Source of the DNA: Litsea cubeba
Lineage: Eukaryota; Streptophyta; Magnoliopsida; Laurales; Lauraceae
Reading direction: 5' to 3'
Length of the DNA: 64,000 nucleotides
Assembly (NCBI GenBank): GCA_012931725.1
Contig: CM022946.1
Span: forward strand, 46,705,252-46,769,251
Shown here: in pieces, positions 48,701 through 56,502 of the stretch
Layout: each line of letters begins with the position of its first letter
Position numbering within the stretch: the stretch's first letter is position 1
The notes under the pieces: model-generated
Told to the model about the DNA's origin: nothing
Databases searched by the model: none
Seen by the model: only the letters and a program-made list of their open reading frames with translations
Program-made: the position numbers and the translations under genes

Positions 48701-49630
48701 CTTGTGAAGACAGTCTTTTAGTCTTCCCTTCAAATTCCAGGAGGTTCTTTTAGGTCCTGTCTAGATTCTACACTTTGAAAATCCCGGATCTTCACATTTC
48801 AGGATTTTGGTCCCTGCACTGTCCTATCTTTGAGCCTTGATGAGTTGTGCTTCTATCTGCAAGGGGGACTTTTGGAGAATTGAGATCAAGTGCGGACTCT
48901 CTCTTTTTGCCCTTCTGATGTTAGAACGAGACATTCTTTGCTAGTGATTTAGTGGAAGGTTGGGATAATCCCAATTATATTCATGACGGGCTTCGTCTCC
49001 ACTGTATTTACCCATTTATTGAAGTTGCGCTACTTTCCCACAAACCTAAAATGAACTAGTTGATTTAGGCCAATTTATCAAACCAACTTTATTCATAAGG
49101 TGCTCATTGTTCTTGGTTTCAAGTCACCTTACCCAACAAAAGGGCAAAAAAGTGTGCAAGAGGATTACAAACCTTTCCAGGTTGAACCAAACTATAGTAT
49201 TGCCTTCCAACAATATCTGGTAACCAGATTGCTTCAGAGGTCAACCTTTTTGCTGGATTGGTACTTTTGATTAATGTGTTGACTTGAGGGTAGAAGGCCA
49301 TTAGGTAGTTGGATATGCTGAAATTGAAGCTGGACAAAGCTTAAGCAATAGAGCTGTTTCTGAGCCAAGTGAGTAAGTTGTTTGTTCTAGTTTGCATGGA
49401 CTTTTGCTGGCAGGTGATTATTATGTGCCTCCTATCTCTGCACGTCTAGATGCCCTTACCTTTAACGCTCCGTTCAACCGTGGTGTCTTGAGCTGCATAA
49501 AACCGTCCAATTTGATTTTGCAGGTTATAAATTTGATGAGCACGATCGAGATTCAGCAGCCATTTTGAGGCTGCAATTTGCTCGCTTTCCTGGTCCGAGG
49601 TCGGGTGGTGGGCCTCGTGGAAAACGTTGA
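24760..49630 (+). CDS. Single-RRM RNA-binding protein (NSR/RBPMS-like), six exons with transposon-filled introns
   Basis: Exons: 24760-24856, 27115-27230, 27336-27573, 29691-29752, 41328-41409 and 49524-49630. All junctions are GT-AG, phases agree, total 702 nt, 233 residues. The N-terminus starts MSESYWRYADARQPP and is followed by a Gly/Pro/Arg-rich region (about 72-130). One RRM covers about 133-220: RNP2-like LFVEGL at 135-140 and RNP1-like LVLCFVDF at 177-184. The C-terminus is basic and Gly-rich (SGGGPRGKR). The RRM resembles the C-terminal RRM of plant nuclear-speckle RNA-binding proteins (NSRa/b, Medicago RBP1) and RBPMS-type proteins; a role in RNA splicing or localisation in nuclear speckles or cytoplasm is inferred from the family. 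The RRM itself is cut by introns 3, 4 and 5. Introns are 2,258, 105, 2,117, 11,575 and 8,114 bp. No disabling mutation is seen. Confidence 0.93.
26572..26868. repeat. Tandem duplication of about 149 bp in intron 1
   Basis: The unit starting GGAAAAAGTTAAATG occurs at 26572 and again at 26721. Both copies contain ACTTCTTGGATAGATGAAC and AACCAATTAAGTTTTATATC with a few substitutions, and a third start (GGAAAAAC) follows at 26869. It lies in intron 1 and has no coding signal. Confidence 0.85.
26961..27110. repeat. Three 50-bp tandem repeats directly before the exon 2 splice acceptor
   Basis: Units at 26961-27010, 27011-27060 and 27061-27110 are nearly identical (ATTATTTG or GTTATTTG, then a pyrimidine tract, then CTTAGTTGAT, ending CTAAACTTG). 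They end four bases before the exon 2 start (GTAG|ATGTC). Each unit contains a T-rich tract and a CTTAG that could serve as a cryptic acceptor, plus a CTAAAC that resembles a branch point. Confidence 0.9.
28160..28666 (+). mobile_element. TRIM (miniature LTR retrotransposon, 507 bp) in intron 3
   Basis: Two LTRs of 231 bp (28160-28390 and 28436-28666) start TGTCAC and end GTCGTTATA/GTCGTTACA. They enclose only 45 bp. The interior starts with a primer-binding-site-like TGATATCAGAGTC (28393-28405; initiator tRNA-Met complement is TGGTATCAGAG) and ends with a purine run GGTGGGGAG next to the second LTR. Both LTRs share CCCCTGTAGAAGGGCGTTGG and GGCCTTTTAAAACCGTGCA. No ORF is possible. Flanking 5-mers (CATAA and GATGT) do not match, so the insertion is old or rearranged. 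It is not a Cassandra element: no 5S rRNA-like segment is present. Confidence 0.85.
28667..28975. repeat. Diverged tandem duplication in intron 3, then (CT)n
   Basis: A segment containing GTGTTTAAACAATTCATGCA and CTGACTCATCAATGTATAAT occurs twice, at about 28780-28830 and 28908-28955, within AT-rich DNA. A CT microsatellite follows at about 28974-28993. Confidence 0.7.
30015..30150. repeat. Poly-C tract and 50-bp direct repeat in intron 4
   Basis: A run of C residues (about 30018-30035) precedes CTCAATGAATAGTAACATG at 30035. The same 50-bp segment recurs at 30101, separated by a C-rich linker. A second homopolymer pair (poly-T then poly-G) lies at about 30970-31003. Confidence 0.8.
30405..30534. 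mobile_element. Small inverted-repeat element (MITE candidate, 130 bp) in intron 4
   Basis: It starts GGGAGGTGCTCCTATGAGAG and ends with the inverse of GGGAGATGCTCCTATGAGAG. The arms continue with partly complementary GTGGGCCCCCTCACAT and ATGTGAGGGCCCCTAC, so the RNA or single strand would fold into a hairpin. Flanks are (AT)-rich on both sides, so a TSD cannot be fixed and the superfamily is open. Confidence 0.65.
32659..33580 (+). pseudogene. Copia gag, frameshifted
   Basis: It begins at the ATG at 32659 with PPLFDGTNYAFWKARM, the standard Copia gag N-terminus. Around 32885 the frame changes, apparently with loss of some residues, and gag continues with TTIVKRAKLQML. A CCHC zinc knuckle (CYNCKKLGHISSEC) is at 33428-33469. 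After the knuckle a TGA replaces the usual Trp codon of the ATWDDS motif at about 33505. The acidic Ser/Glu tail that follows continues into the next open frame. Function in a live element would be capsid formation and RNA packaging. Confidence 0.85.
33580..34230 (+). pseudogene. Gag C-terminal and spacer region of the Copia element
   Basis: The open frame (216 codons from MARSLCDPS) lies in phase with the acidic stretch behind the zinc knuckle. It is rich in Glu, Asp and Asn. A long predicted coiled coil (ending around residue 140) is followed by GLGYN and Lys-rich sequence. The region corresponds to the extended gag-pol spacer of Sirevirus-type elements. It ends at a TAG at 34228, beyond which the same polyprotein appears to resume. 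Confidence 0.7.
34294..35760 (+). pseudogene. Copia protease, GAG-pre-integrase and integrase, frameshifted
   Basis: The aspartic protease motif is WFLDSGCSRHMTGD (about 34495-34535), followed by the GAG-pre-integrase motif LWHQRLGHVNH (about 34880). A frameshift at about 34980 moves the integrase to another frame: the DDE residues are seen in HMDLVGP (about 35066), RIRSDHGGEF (about 35252) and QQNGVAERKN (about 35355). KIFGSKCYI and IFIGYS are usual C-terminal integrase landmarks. A stop at 35654 interrupts the polyprotein. Confidence 0.88.
35824..37477 (+). pseudogene. Copia reverse transcriptase and RNase H, damaged
   Basis: Motifs in order: WELVPRP, GTKWIFKNKLDENG, ARLVAQGYSQ, TFAPVARLES, YQMDVKSAFLNG, LKKALYGLKQAPRAWY. 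The catalytic Tyr-Val-Asp-Asp box has lost one Asp codon (reads IYVDIVFGS at about 36520-36543). ASRPDIAFSVG and GYSDADWAGN (RNase H) follow. Frame breaks occur near 37065 and a 14-bp duplication (CATATTGAACTAAG) at about 37299 shifts the KHIDIRHHF segment. CDNTSAINI is intact at about 37218. The C-terminus with LADILTKPLDVSKFENMR ends at the TAA at 37475-37477, with one stop inside EKQLAD. Confidence 0.88.
37575..37875 (+). pseudogene. Second, unrelated RNase H relic downstream of pol
   Basis: Behind the element's own RNase H is another decayed copy of the same region. STAEAE-like sequence is readable at about 37615, and an in-frame stretch RTKHIEIRYHFLRDHVQKG at 37740-37795 is followed by IIVLEFTSTHDQLAYFF. 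Its wording differs from the first copy and fits another Copia subfamily. It has several stops. Recombination between elements or insertion of a fragment is the likely source. Confidence 0.7.
37944..38492 (-). CDS. Antisense ORF in the 3' region of the Copia element (182 codons)
   Basis: The frame is intact on the strand opposite to gag-pol, between pol and the 3' LTR. The first ATG is at 38492; an internal Met at 38390 (MAQQFPFGTSCDQ) gives 148 residues and may be the real start. The protein has no recognised domain. Residues around 95-145 of the long form form a likely coiled coil (EEIDVLQRLLLESNRKIIEL). Antisense ORFs in this position are known in Tat/Ogre Ty3 elements; I do not know a named counterpart in Copia. 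It is the only undamaged frame of more than 150 codons here besides parts of pol. Function unknown. Confidence 0.5.
   Translation of the reverse strand: MSYSKSISIRTVLALSNLYQNFFLSSAFLFHKVSMAQQFPFGTSCDQEMRYSLPQSQTFSASVLGSMIPRRQEIVLANKSDEDAVYELVSLGTQYSSSIVSFSDRLRSKTRKTEKFIEEIDVLQRLLLESNRKIIELKQQNKDLRSLLTSSIRLPNPLDKDCMMIYEKQKHLNDEARSLKFL
38493..39803 (+). promoter_or_regulatory. 3' untranslated region of the Copia element with repeated polypurine tracts
   Basis: Five polypurine motifs built on AAGGGGGAG or CAGGGGGAG occur at about 38974, 39499, 39569, 39649 and 39791. The last is directly before the 3' LTR and acts as the plus-strand primer site. Repeated polypurine tracts of this kind are a described feature of Sireviruses. 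Two of the tracts (38940-38980 and 39435-39510) are preceded by TTGTCAATTT.TGACAAAAA, a short palindromic context. No ORF is supported. Confidence 0.65.
41410..41909 (+). other. Start of intron 5 of the RRM gene
   Basis: Ordinary AT-rich intron between the donor at 41410 and the hAT element. A short tandem repeat (TTTATTGCTTGCACCTG) occurs at about 41475-41515. Nothing else seen. Confidence 0.6.
42478..43250. repeat. Five tandem repeats of about 154 bp in the hAT 5' region
   Basis: Units start at AGATCTATG at 42478, 42633, 42787, 42940 and 43094. Each contains CCATAGATCATTCCAACATA, TTATTTTCGGATTTTTTT-type sequence and a poly-A/T pair. They lie between the leader and the transposase ATG, where subterminal repeats can serve as transposase binding sites in hAT elements (inference). 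Confidence 0.9.
43369..46679 (+). CDS. hAT transposase (BED finger, DUF659, hAT dimerisation), likely one frameshift
   Basis: Exons: 43369-45025, 45128-45267, 45378-45453 and 45582-46679; GT-AG junctions agree in phase. A BED-type zinc finger is at residues about 20-60 (CKFCGKVTNGGITRFKHHL). The DUF659/catalytic region follows: first Asp in IMCDGWTSG, second in VTDNGANFKAAG, and the Cys-His pair in TPCAAHCIDL. The C-terminal hAT dimerisation domain is in exon 4 (SSNCERNWSTFSLIHTKSRN), with the Glu of CERNW as likely third catalytic residue. A Gly/Ser/Pro/Tyr-rich tail ends RRSFWW. Near 46240 the frame changes: one frame stops at 46297 while another continues the tail to 46679. This is either a one-base indel or an unseen intron. 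The core enzyme is otherwise intact and would cut and paste its own element. Confidence 0.88.
47524..48444 (-). mobile_element. 5'-truncated LINE (L1-type) insertion in intron 5
   Basis: The minus strand encodes the C-terminal part of a LINE ORF2: a GVWANGTFSVASFF segment (about 48270), a zf-RVT-like region LPGRILTMDNLRRRKGI then ETVDHLLLNCKVAQSMW (about 48070), and the terminal WVSIHPSFHG and LNWKEVAFS (about 47730-47800). It has several stops. A 16-bp TSD TTGGAAGCAATTTTTT flanks it exactly (47508-47523 and 48445-48460), the hallmark of target-primed reverse transcription. A short A-rich tail merges with the TSD. Confidence 0.85.
48461..49523 (+). other. Rest of intron 5 of the RRM gene
   Basis: No mobile element or coding signal recognised; it ends with the acceptor TTTGATTTTGCAG before exon 6. 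Confidence 0.5.
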
Positions 49631-50130
49631 GCGGTGTGCTTTTTTCTCAGGTGACAATGCGATTCTTACATTCGTAGTCTATTGAATTTCTTGGTCATAG
49701 ACTCTACTGCAGAACGGCAATACGTCTAACAAATCATGCTGAAATTTTGTCACTCGGGCACTGTTTTTGTAGGCGTAATCAAATTGGTGGGTTTCAGATA
49801 GTGAGGGATGGTCGGTAGATTATTTGCTGTTTGGTTTGTCTTTCCTTAAAAATGCGACGAACATGGAAGCGGTTATAGCTTCGGTTGCTCTTCTTTAAGC
49901 ACTGCTGCGCGTTTCGCTAGATTGGTGGTAGTATGCTTATATTGGTTATAGAAGGACTAAGTGTGACAGTTTACCTTTTACTATAATACTCGTATCTATT
50001 GAACGATAAAGTGAAGTGTGGGCAATGTGGTGAGTGTGTTACATTTTTCTTCTGTTACTTTTTTTTTTGGTTTTGTGGCAAGATAATGAAGTTTCTATTG
50101 ACAAGCAGCTGAATCAGTTGGCAGTCTGTT
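49631..50130 (+). other. Probable 3' UTR and downstream flank of the RRM gene
   Basis: The sequence directly after the TGA (49628-49630) should be the 3' untranslated region. I see no unambiguous polyadenylation signal; AT-rich stretches near 49980 and 50080 are candidates. Confidence 0.5.
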
Positions 50131-52500
50131 ATGATAATAACAGTTAATCTGAGAAACAAACAGGAAAATATTCGAAGACTTGCTACTCTACTGTGTCAAT
50201 ATAAGATTATCCTTGCGGGCACTGGATATGGCAAGCTTTACAGGCTTGTATGGTTGTTTCTGATGGAACCTGATGATGCCTTTGTTCCTTTTGCCTCTGT
50301 TTCTCTGTGGATTTATAGTAGAAATGCCATGGTACTGTTACTCCACTAGTCCTCTATAGATCTGTGACTTATCCAGCTTTGCTGGTTGTGTTAGGGCTCA
50401 GATCCTGTTCACAGCTCAAGTTTTTATTTTCTCAGTTCTCTCTGATACAACTATTCTATTTTTTAAGATAAACTTCAGATTTTGATGTTTTGTAATTTGG
50501 GCTTCTTTTCCTTCTCTCTTACAAATTTATTCTCTTTTTAAAGATAAACTTCAGATTTTGATGTTTTATAACTTTGGTTTCTTAAAACTCCAGATTTCGT
50601 TTTTCGCTATAACCTGGGGATATCATTAATGAAAGGATAGATTACATAGCTGAGAGCACCAGCCCTTACAAAGTATTCAACTAAAACATCCCAAAGAACA
50701 TTCAGCCCAACCAACACATCCGCAGCAGAACACCCCAACATACAGAATCAGCTCAACCATCACTTCCACAATAAACCCTTGTAATGAAATGCATAGACGA
50801 TGTGTAAGACTTATGGGGATTCACCCAGGGTATTTTTTCAACATATATTTTATGTTTATAGTTTCATTACCGTTATTTATAAGTTCTAAGATAATGTATG
50901 ATCGGCCACCAACAATCAAACTGTCAATGCAACCTACACATGGTGTCTCCACAGTCTACATTGTCCATTGACCCGTAACAACATATTTAAAAGAACATCA
51001 AATGCGGTAATTACTTACTAAGGATGCATAAACTTGTTGGGAAAACAATGCAAATTAAATAGGAAAACAAATCAGGGGAGAGCAACTGATTTCAAGTCTA
51101 TGATGCATAACATGCTCTAACAGTGTAGTATGTAAACGTAGGGGCCGTTTGGTAACTCTAATTTGATTAATAAGAGCTAATTAAATTAAGGTCTGGAATA
51201 AGAGATCTTTCTTCTAAGTTCTTTTGGGAGCGGGCTTGTTTGTTTACAATGCATTGATAAAATGGGTGAGATCCTTGCTTATTCGAATTAGTATTGGGAA
51301 TAAAATAAACTAAACCGAAGCAGCCAAGTCCCAAGCCAAAACCATAGAAACAAAACAAGCACTAGGAAAAATTTATAGAAGAAACAAAGAGAAACAATTA
51401 AAGGGAAGGGAAACAAAACCCATAAGAGACAATCAAATTAAACTAAAAACCTCTGTCATAAGAAAATTTAATGAAAGACTGAATGAAGCAGCATGTCAAA
51501 TGGCAAGAACACTACGATCCCAGTAGGAGGAAAACGGGAAAAGAGCCAAAATGAGTCTATGCCAAGGCATACTAGCTCATTTCCAAGTTCTATTGAAACA
51601 TCTTGGTAGCTGCTCTTCTTCCCCAGACTACTACCAGAGTAGTGCCATGTCCAAGGCTATCCATGACAAGGGTGCATAGGCTGATTACTAAATATAAGTT
51701 CTAATTGCAAAATTTGATTAGAGATTTATCAATCACTCAAATTAGTAATAAACTCTAGTCAATCCATTTATATGACTGTTTCAAATGTACAAAAGAAAGG
51801 AACCCCAAGATCAAGAAGAATCATTACCGGCTTGGTAATGAGGACTGGTTCCTCCAATCTGACCACCCATATTTACACTAGCCCATAGCATTATACAATG
51901 TTCACAAACAATGACTGATTCATTCCCTTCCCCCCACCCCACACCCACACACACAAAATACCTGACTTGACAATGCATCTGGAACCAAAACCCCATCCCA
52001 AAACAGAGAGCTAGTTGTAAAATTCACAACCTTCCCACCATCAGACAATTGGAAACTCCCAACCTTCCCAACCTTCCCATATGTCCCGCTACATATACAA
52101 AGTTTGTTTTTGGTTCTTTCTATCAAGGATTGGTCAATCATAAACACTAGTATCTTGAGTGTTACAATGAGACCACTATCAGAAAGGTCCTGAGATATTT
52201 AATAGCCAACATATTCTTCAAGCTTCGCATCGTGGTGAATACGATTTCTGGATGGCCTCAAAAAATTGAGGTCGACACCAAATTACCTGCTACCATAACA
52301 AAGACGACGTGGAGCTCTACTTTCCTACGCATTTGATTCCTTTCATTAAATTAGTATTGGAAATGAAATAAACTATAAGAGGTTTCTATCAATTCAATCT
52401 ACAGCTCTCTAAAGATGGAGACAAGTGTTTGTCTTCAACTATAAGAGGTTGCAACTATAACAGTATTTGTATTTATCTGCAAATAAAATAAACTATAAGA
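50131..52500. other. Intergenic sequence without a supported gene
   Basis: A direct repeat containing AAGATAAACTTCAGATTTTG occurs at about 50465 and 50540. The stretch 50625-50780 (GGGATATCATTAATGAAAGG and following) resembles the 3' end of a plant LINE on the minus strand, but no ORF2 motif is left. The segment at 51141 (GGGGCCGTTTGGT) looks like a MITE end, but no partner end was found. Other ORFs are short and unconvincing. Confidence 0.35.
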
Positions 52501-52769
52501 GGTTTCTTTAAATTTGGATTTCTTCCATGGTTGCAACTTCCAGACAACCATTTGTCTGCAAATACCCCAAACGAAATCCCCTCTCAAGAACCCAACAATT
52601 CCAATAGATATATAGAAACTGGAAATGAAAAGAAAACAAGAAAATAGAGAATGTGGAAGAGAGAAGAACCGAAAAAATCACCTTCACTGAAATCTCAAAT
52701 GGAATATGATGTTGGAGTAGTCGTCGGGAGTTCCGCGGGAGGATCTGGTCAGAATTGCTTAGAGAGCAG

Positions 52770-52990
52770 GGAGCGGAGGGGTAGAGTAGGAGCTGGGACG
52801 TCGGGGAGAGGGAAAGAGAGCAGGGAGCGGAGAGGGAAAAGAGAGCAGGAACTGCAACGTCTGGGAGAGGGAAAGAGAGAGCAGGAACTGCAACGTCAGG
52901 GAGAGGGAAAGAGAGAGCAGCGAGCGGAGGGGGAGAGGGAAAGAGAGCAGAAGCCATAACGCAGGAAGAGAAAGAGAGAGCAGGGAGTGG
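52770..52990. repeat. Purine-rich minisatellite
   Basis: Irregular units containing GGGAGAGGGAAAGAGAGCAG, AGGAACTGCAACGTC and GAGCGGAG are repeated about six times. This keeps frames open on both strands (the 200-codon minus-strand frame at 52508-53110 reads through it as Pro/Ser/Leu repeats). I regard that frame as a by-product of the repeat. Confidence 0.75.
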
Positions 52991-54444
52991 AGGAGAAAGA
53001 GAGGGAGAGAATGAAAATCGTTTGATTGAGTTTTTAGGGGTATAATGAAATGACGATGTCGTTCGCACACTGAGGGGTAAAGGCGTCCAAATTGCGTGTA
53101 CGAACACCAAAATGAGTGTTTGTGTATTTATGTTTAAATTTGGCTAATACCTATTTAGGATCACTTATTTGGTAAAATTCCCTTAGGATTATTATTTTAT
53201 TTCCTAAATTAGGTTTTCTTAGCAACCAAGTTTTACTTTTCTTATTTATATGCTTTGTAAGAGATTTAATTCTTAGAGAGTTGATTAATTAAAGTTGAGT
53301 TTTCCCATTGAGGTGCATCCCCGTTTATCCTCTCTACGAAGACTTTTGAAGTGTCTTCGGACACGCGCTTCGGCGTGTTGATTGTTCTTCGGCACTTCCA
53401 TGCAAGCCCTAACACTAGGGCCTACATCATTAGCTTTGCACATTCTTGCTTCAACCCATGTCCCTAATCGGCTGGGCTAGGTTTGGGGACAAATGCAATC
53501 TAATATTGTTCAAAAGCATAGATTAATGCATCTATAGGTAGTCTTATATTTTGGCTGTTTCCTTTTGTTCTTTTTATATAATTTTTGTTTATTTAAATAA
53601 ATTTCATTACTAATTGATTTAAATCCTAGATCTATAATTTGTTTACTTCTGATACATGGACTTACACGTTTGATTAATATTTTTTTATGAAGTGCCTTTT
53701 CCTGGCTTTATAGTTTTTTTTTTTTCATTTTTGTATATTCTTCTTTTTTAATGTTAACAAATTTTATTTGAACAAGGCGGGATAAATCCTTGACTGCTAC
53801 ATTTGGGTGCAAACGTGTTCCATTATATGCATCACCTATGAAAAATGAGAATTTCGTGTGCCAAAGAAATAAGCTGTACGGCTATAGTCGCTGCTGTAAC
53901 ACTTCTGTCACCCTCCCATGAATCTAGAAAAAAACAACTTACATGAATCACCATCCACTGGTGTTCCCCCATTGTCGATTTTGGGTAGACTCCAACCTTT
54001 ATCCATATAAAAGTGGGGCATGGCTATGTTATCATCATGGGTTACATGCCATGCTATGCACTCCCAACCTCTCCTACAGGGTAGGGCATAAGTGGTTAAC
54101 ATTACTGGAGCAGCAGCTCCAATTGCAGATCCTCAGTAAGTGCTTGTATAGGGAAATTCAACCCAAAGAGAACAATACAAACTACTGCGACTGAAAACAA
54201 ACCTCAGATTCTAACCCACTTCCAAGTTATGATGCCCAGATATTGGATACGGGGATCGAGGATACAACACTGCAATTTTGGAAATCTTAGAGATTAGGAC
54301 ATTGGTACAGACACGGGTCTCCTAATTTTTTCTTTAAAACATTTCTAAAATAATGAAATTATCATTTTGTACAACCGTTTCTTACATCTTTTTTTATGTA
54401 GAAAAGTAGGAAAACTAAACAAACTCTATAAAACAATGGACTTA
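52991..54444. other. Intergenic sequence, possible old LTR fragment
   Basis: At 53140-53420 an AT-rich stretch with TTATTTATATGC is followed by a segment with GAAGTGTCTTCGGACACGCG and CTTCGGCGTG. It looks like part of an LTR, but no ends or TSD could be fixed. No coding region is supported. Confidence 0.3.
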
Positions 54445-54716
54445 GGTCATGTTTGTTAACTCTACTCTTTTTCTGACATACCCAGTAAAAGTAGAGCAAA
54501 GAAAAAAGAGTCATACAAAGAAGAGGCTAAAGCTTTATTTTTTAGCTGCCTACTTTTTGAGCATTTGGATTTTAGAGGATTTGCCTCTAAATGCCTAAAA
54601 CGAACGGAGGCCAGAATATTGTGCCAAACGCTCTTATTTTCATAACCTCGTTCGCTTTAGACATTTAAACAAATAAAGGCTGGAAATAGAGGTGCCAAAC
54701 ATGGGCTTTGTAAGTA
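54445..54716. mobile_element. MITE candidate with imperfect terminal repeats (272 bp)
   Basis: The left end GGTCATGTTTGTTAACTCTA and the inverted right end GCCCATGTTTGGCACCTCTA share ATGTTTG and CTCTA. The interior has further complementary patches (AAGAAGAGGCTAAAG region). No clear TSD, so the superfamily is open and the call is tentative. Confidence 0.45.
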
Positions 54717-55263
54717 GGATATGCTAAACTAGTACCTCCAAAGTATTGGTCCAATATCGAGTATTGATACAAGCGTCGCATTGGACCAACACGAATACAA
54801 TGGGCATGCACAAATATCCAACTATTTAGCTCCCAAAGGTGAAAAACACTTAAGCTCACATTACACAACTACAAAAGCTCCCTTCTCTTTATTTTCTACA
54901 ATTTGGTCTTTTTTTTTTTTAATGGTTGAGTTTGATCATAATTAATAAAAAGATTAGCATTAAAAAAAATAGAACAATGATTTTGTAACATACACTAGCC
55001 TTTTCCCTAAGTTTTCCTTGTAGATTTAACCACCTACCCACTTTTCTCTCAATGCTCATCCAAATAATGCTTTACAAGTAGTTGATATCATCATTTTTAC
55101 CTCCAGAAACTCCTATTGCCTTTTCTCACCATCATCAGATACTCCAACCTTTGATCATGGGTATTATTATTAATTAGTAGCTGCGTTGTAACAGCCTTCA
55201 CTTTTTTATTCGTTATTTTCAGGCTTATAAGTGAAATGATCCTCTTCATTAATGTAATACTCC

Positions 55264-55601
55264 CATGGTTAAAAATAGCAGCCCCTAGGAGAGGTTGATG
55301 CTGCTACGCTATTTTAAAAATAGCGGTGCTACGGTCTAAAACCTAATAGAGCCAATCATTTTTAATTTAAAATATTATTTTTCCTATTTCTTCTCCTCCA
55401 TAGCCGTTCTTAAAGTTGTCTCTACCCTTATATGGTTCCAAATCACTAAAAAAAATTACAAGATTGACCGCCACATGAGATTCAAATTTTTTTACCACTT
55501 AATAAATTCACACCGCTACACCATTACGTATCGCCGCAACCTCTACATAGCGTTTTGGCCATGTGTCAGTACGCTCACCGCAACTGCTATTTTGATCATT
55601 G
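55264..55601. mobile_element. Non-autonomous hAT element related to the one in intron 5 (338 bp)
   Basis: The left end CATGGTTAAAAATAGCAG matches the intron-5 hAT left end CATGGATAGAAATAGCGG. The right subterminal region (CACCGCTACACCATTACGTA, then TAGCGTTTTGGC, then GCAACTGCTATTTT) follows the same order as 47236-47335. The 8-bp flanks AATACTCC (55256-55263) and AATACCCC (55602-55609) differ at one base. It carries no coding sequence and would depend on a transposase like that at 43369-46679. Confidence 0.85.
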
Positions 55602-55700
55602 AATACCCCAGACCCTGTTATAGAGGTTGAGTATTAACTAATATTTATTATATTTAATATACTCAATTTTCTTGGATTTATGACGTACCTTGGATATTAT

Positions 55701-56502
55701 CATTGTTTTCAAAATCGGAATCATATCGCAAATCGTTCATACCCATGAATCAAATCAAATAGCGAATCCTAGGATTTTTTTATTTTTCTAATAAAATGAA
55801 AAAATAATTAAAAATTAAAAGAAAAATAAAAAAGTAATTATTCATAACCATCCATTTTCCCATTTACAGTAGTATAAATATAATAATAAGTAAGTCTATC
55901 ATACAATCATATCAAGGACATCACGAGATATATTTATATATATATATATATGAAATAAATGATGTGCAAATAGTTAAATAAGTTTAAAGTATCAATATAA
56001 TTTTTTTATTATTCAAAATCAAAATATAAAAATAAAATAAAATCCAAACCACCAATCTTACATAGTAGGATATCTCTTAAAGTTAAGAAAGTGTTTATGA
56101 AGAAAGAAAAACAAAATGGATTAAAAAAAGAAGAAGATATAGAAAAGCACCATACGTACAGATACAGTCGAATGCTTTAGTTAAATGCATGTTCTTTATT
56201 CATCTTAAAAACCTTATCAAAGCCGCAATAAATTCTTACGAGGTTTCGTTAACTAAATAACTTTTTAAAAATACAAGCGATAAAAAGAAAGAAAAAGGTA
56301 AAAGATTATTAATATTAGCTAATTGGTTGAAGCCATTATCGCTTAGCCCAATCGCTTGCATCGTAAGATTCGATGAAACGAGTATCGAATCATAGGATTC
56401 ACACTTGAGTCCTAAGATTCATTTGTAAATGGGATTCATTACAAAGATACGAACGTTTTCCTTAAGATTCGGGATACGAATCATAGGATTCTGATAACTA
56501 TG
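55701..56502. mobile_element. Non-autonomous hAT-like element (802 bp)
   Basis: The left end CATTGTTTTCAAAATC and the inverted right end CATAGTTATCAGAATC form an imperfect inverted repeat. The 8-bp flanks GATATTAT (55693-55700) and TATATTAT (56503-56510) match at seven of eight bases. The interior is AT-rich with scattered GATTCATAGGATTC-like repeats near both ends. No ORF. Confidence 0.7.

Noticed and set aside
51141..51153. GGGGCCGTTTGGT as the left end of a Harbinger-like MITE
   Set aside because: No matching inverted end or 3-bp TSD could be found downstream.
52508..53110. 200-codon minus-strand ORF with Pro/Ser/Leu repeats
   Set aside because: Its repetitive part is the translation of the purine minisatellite; no conserved domain, and the remainder is low complexity.
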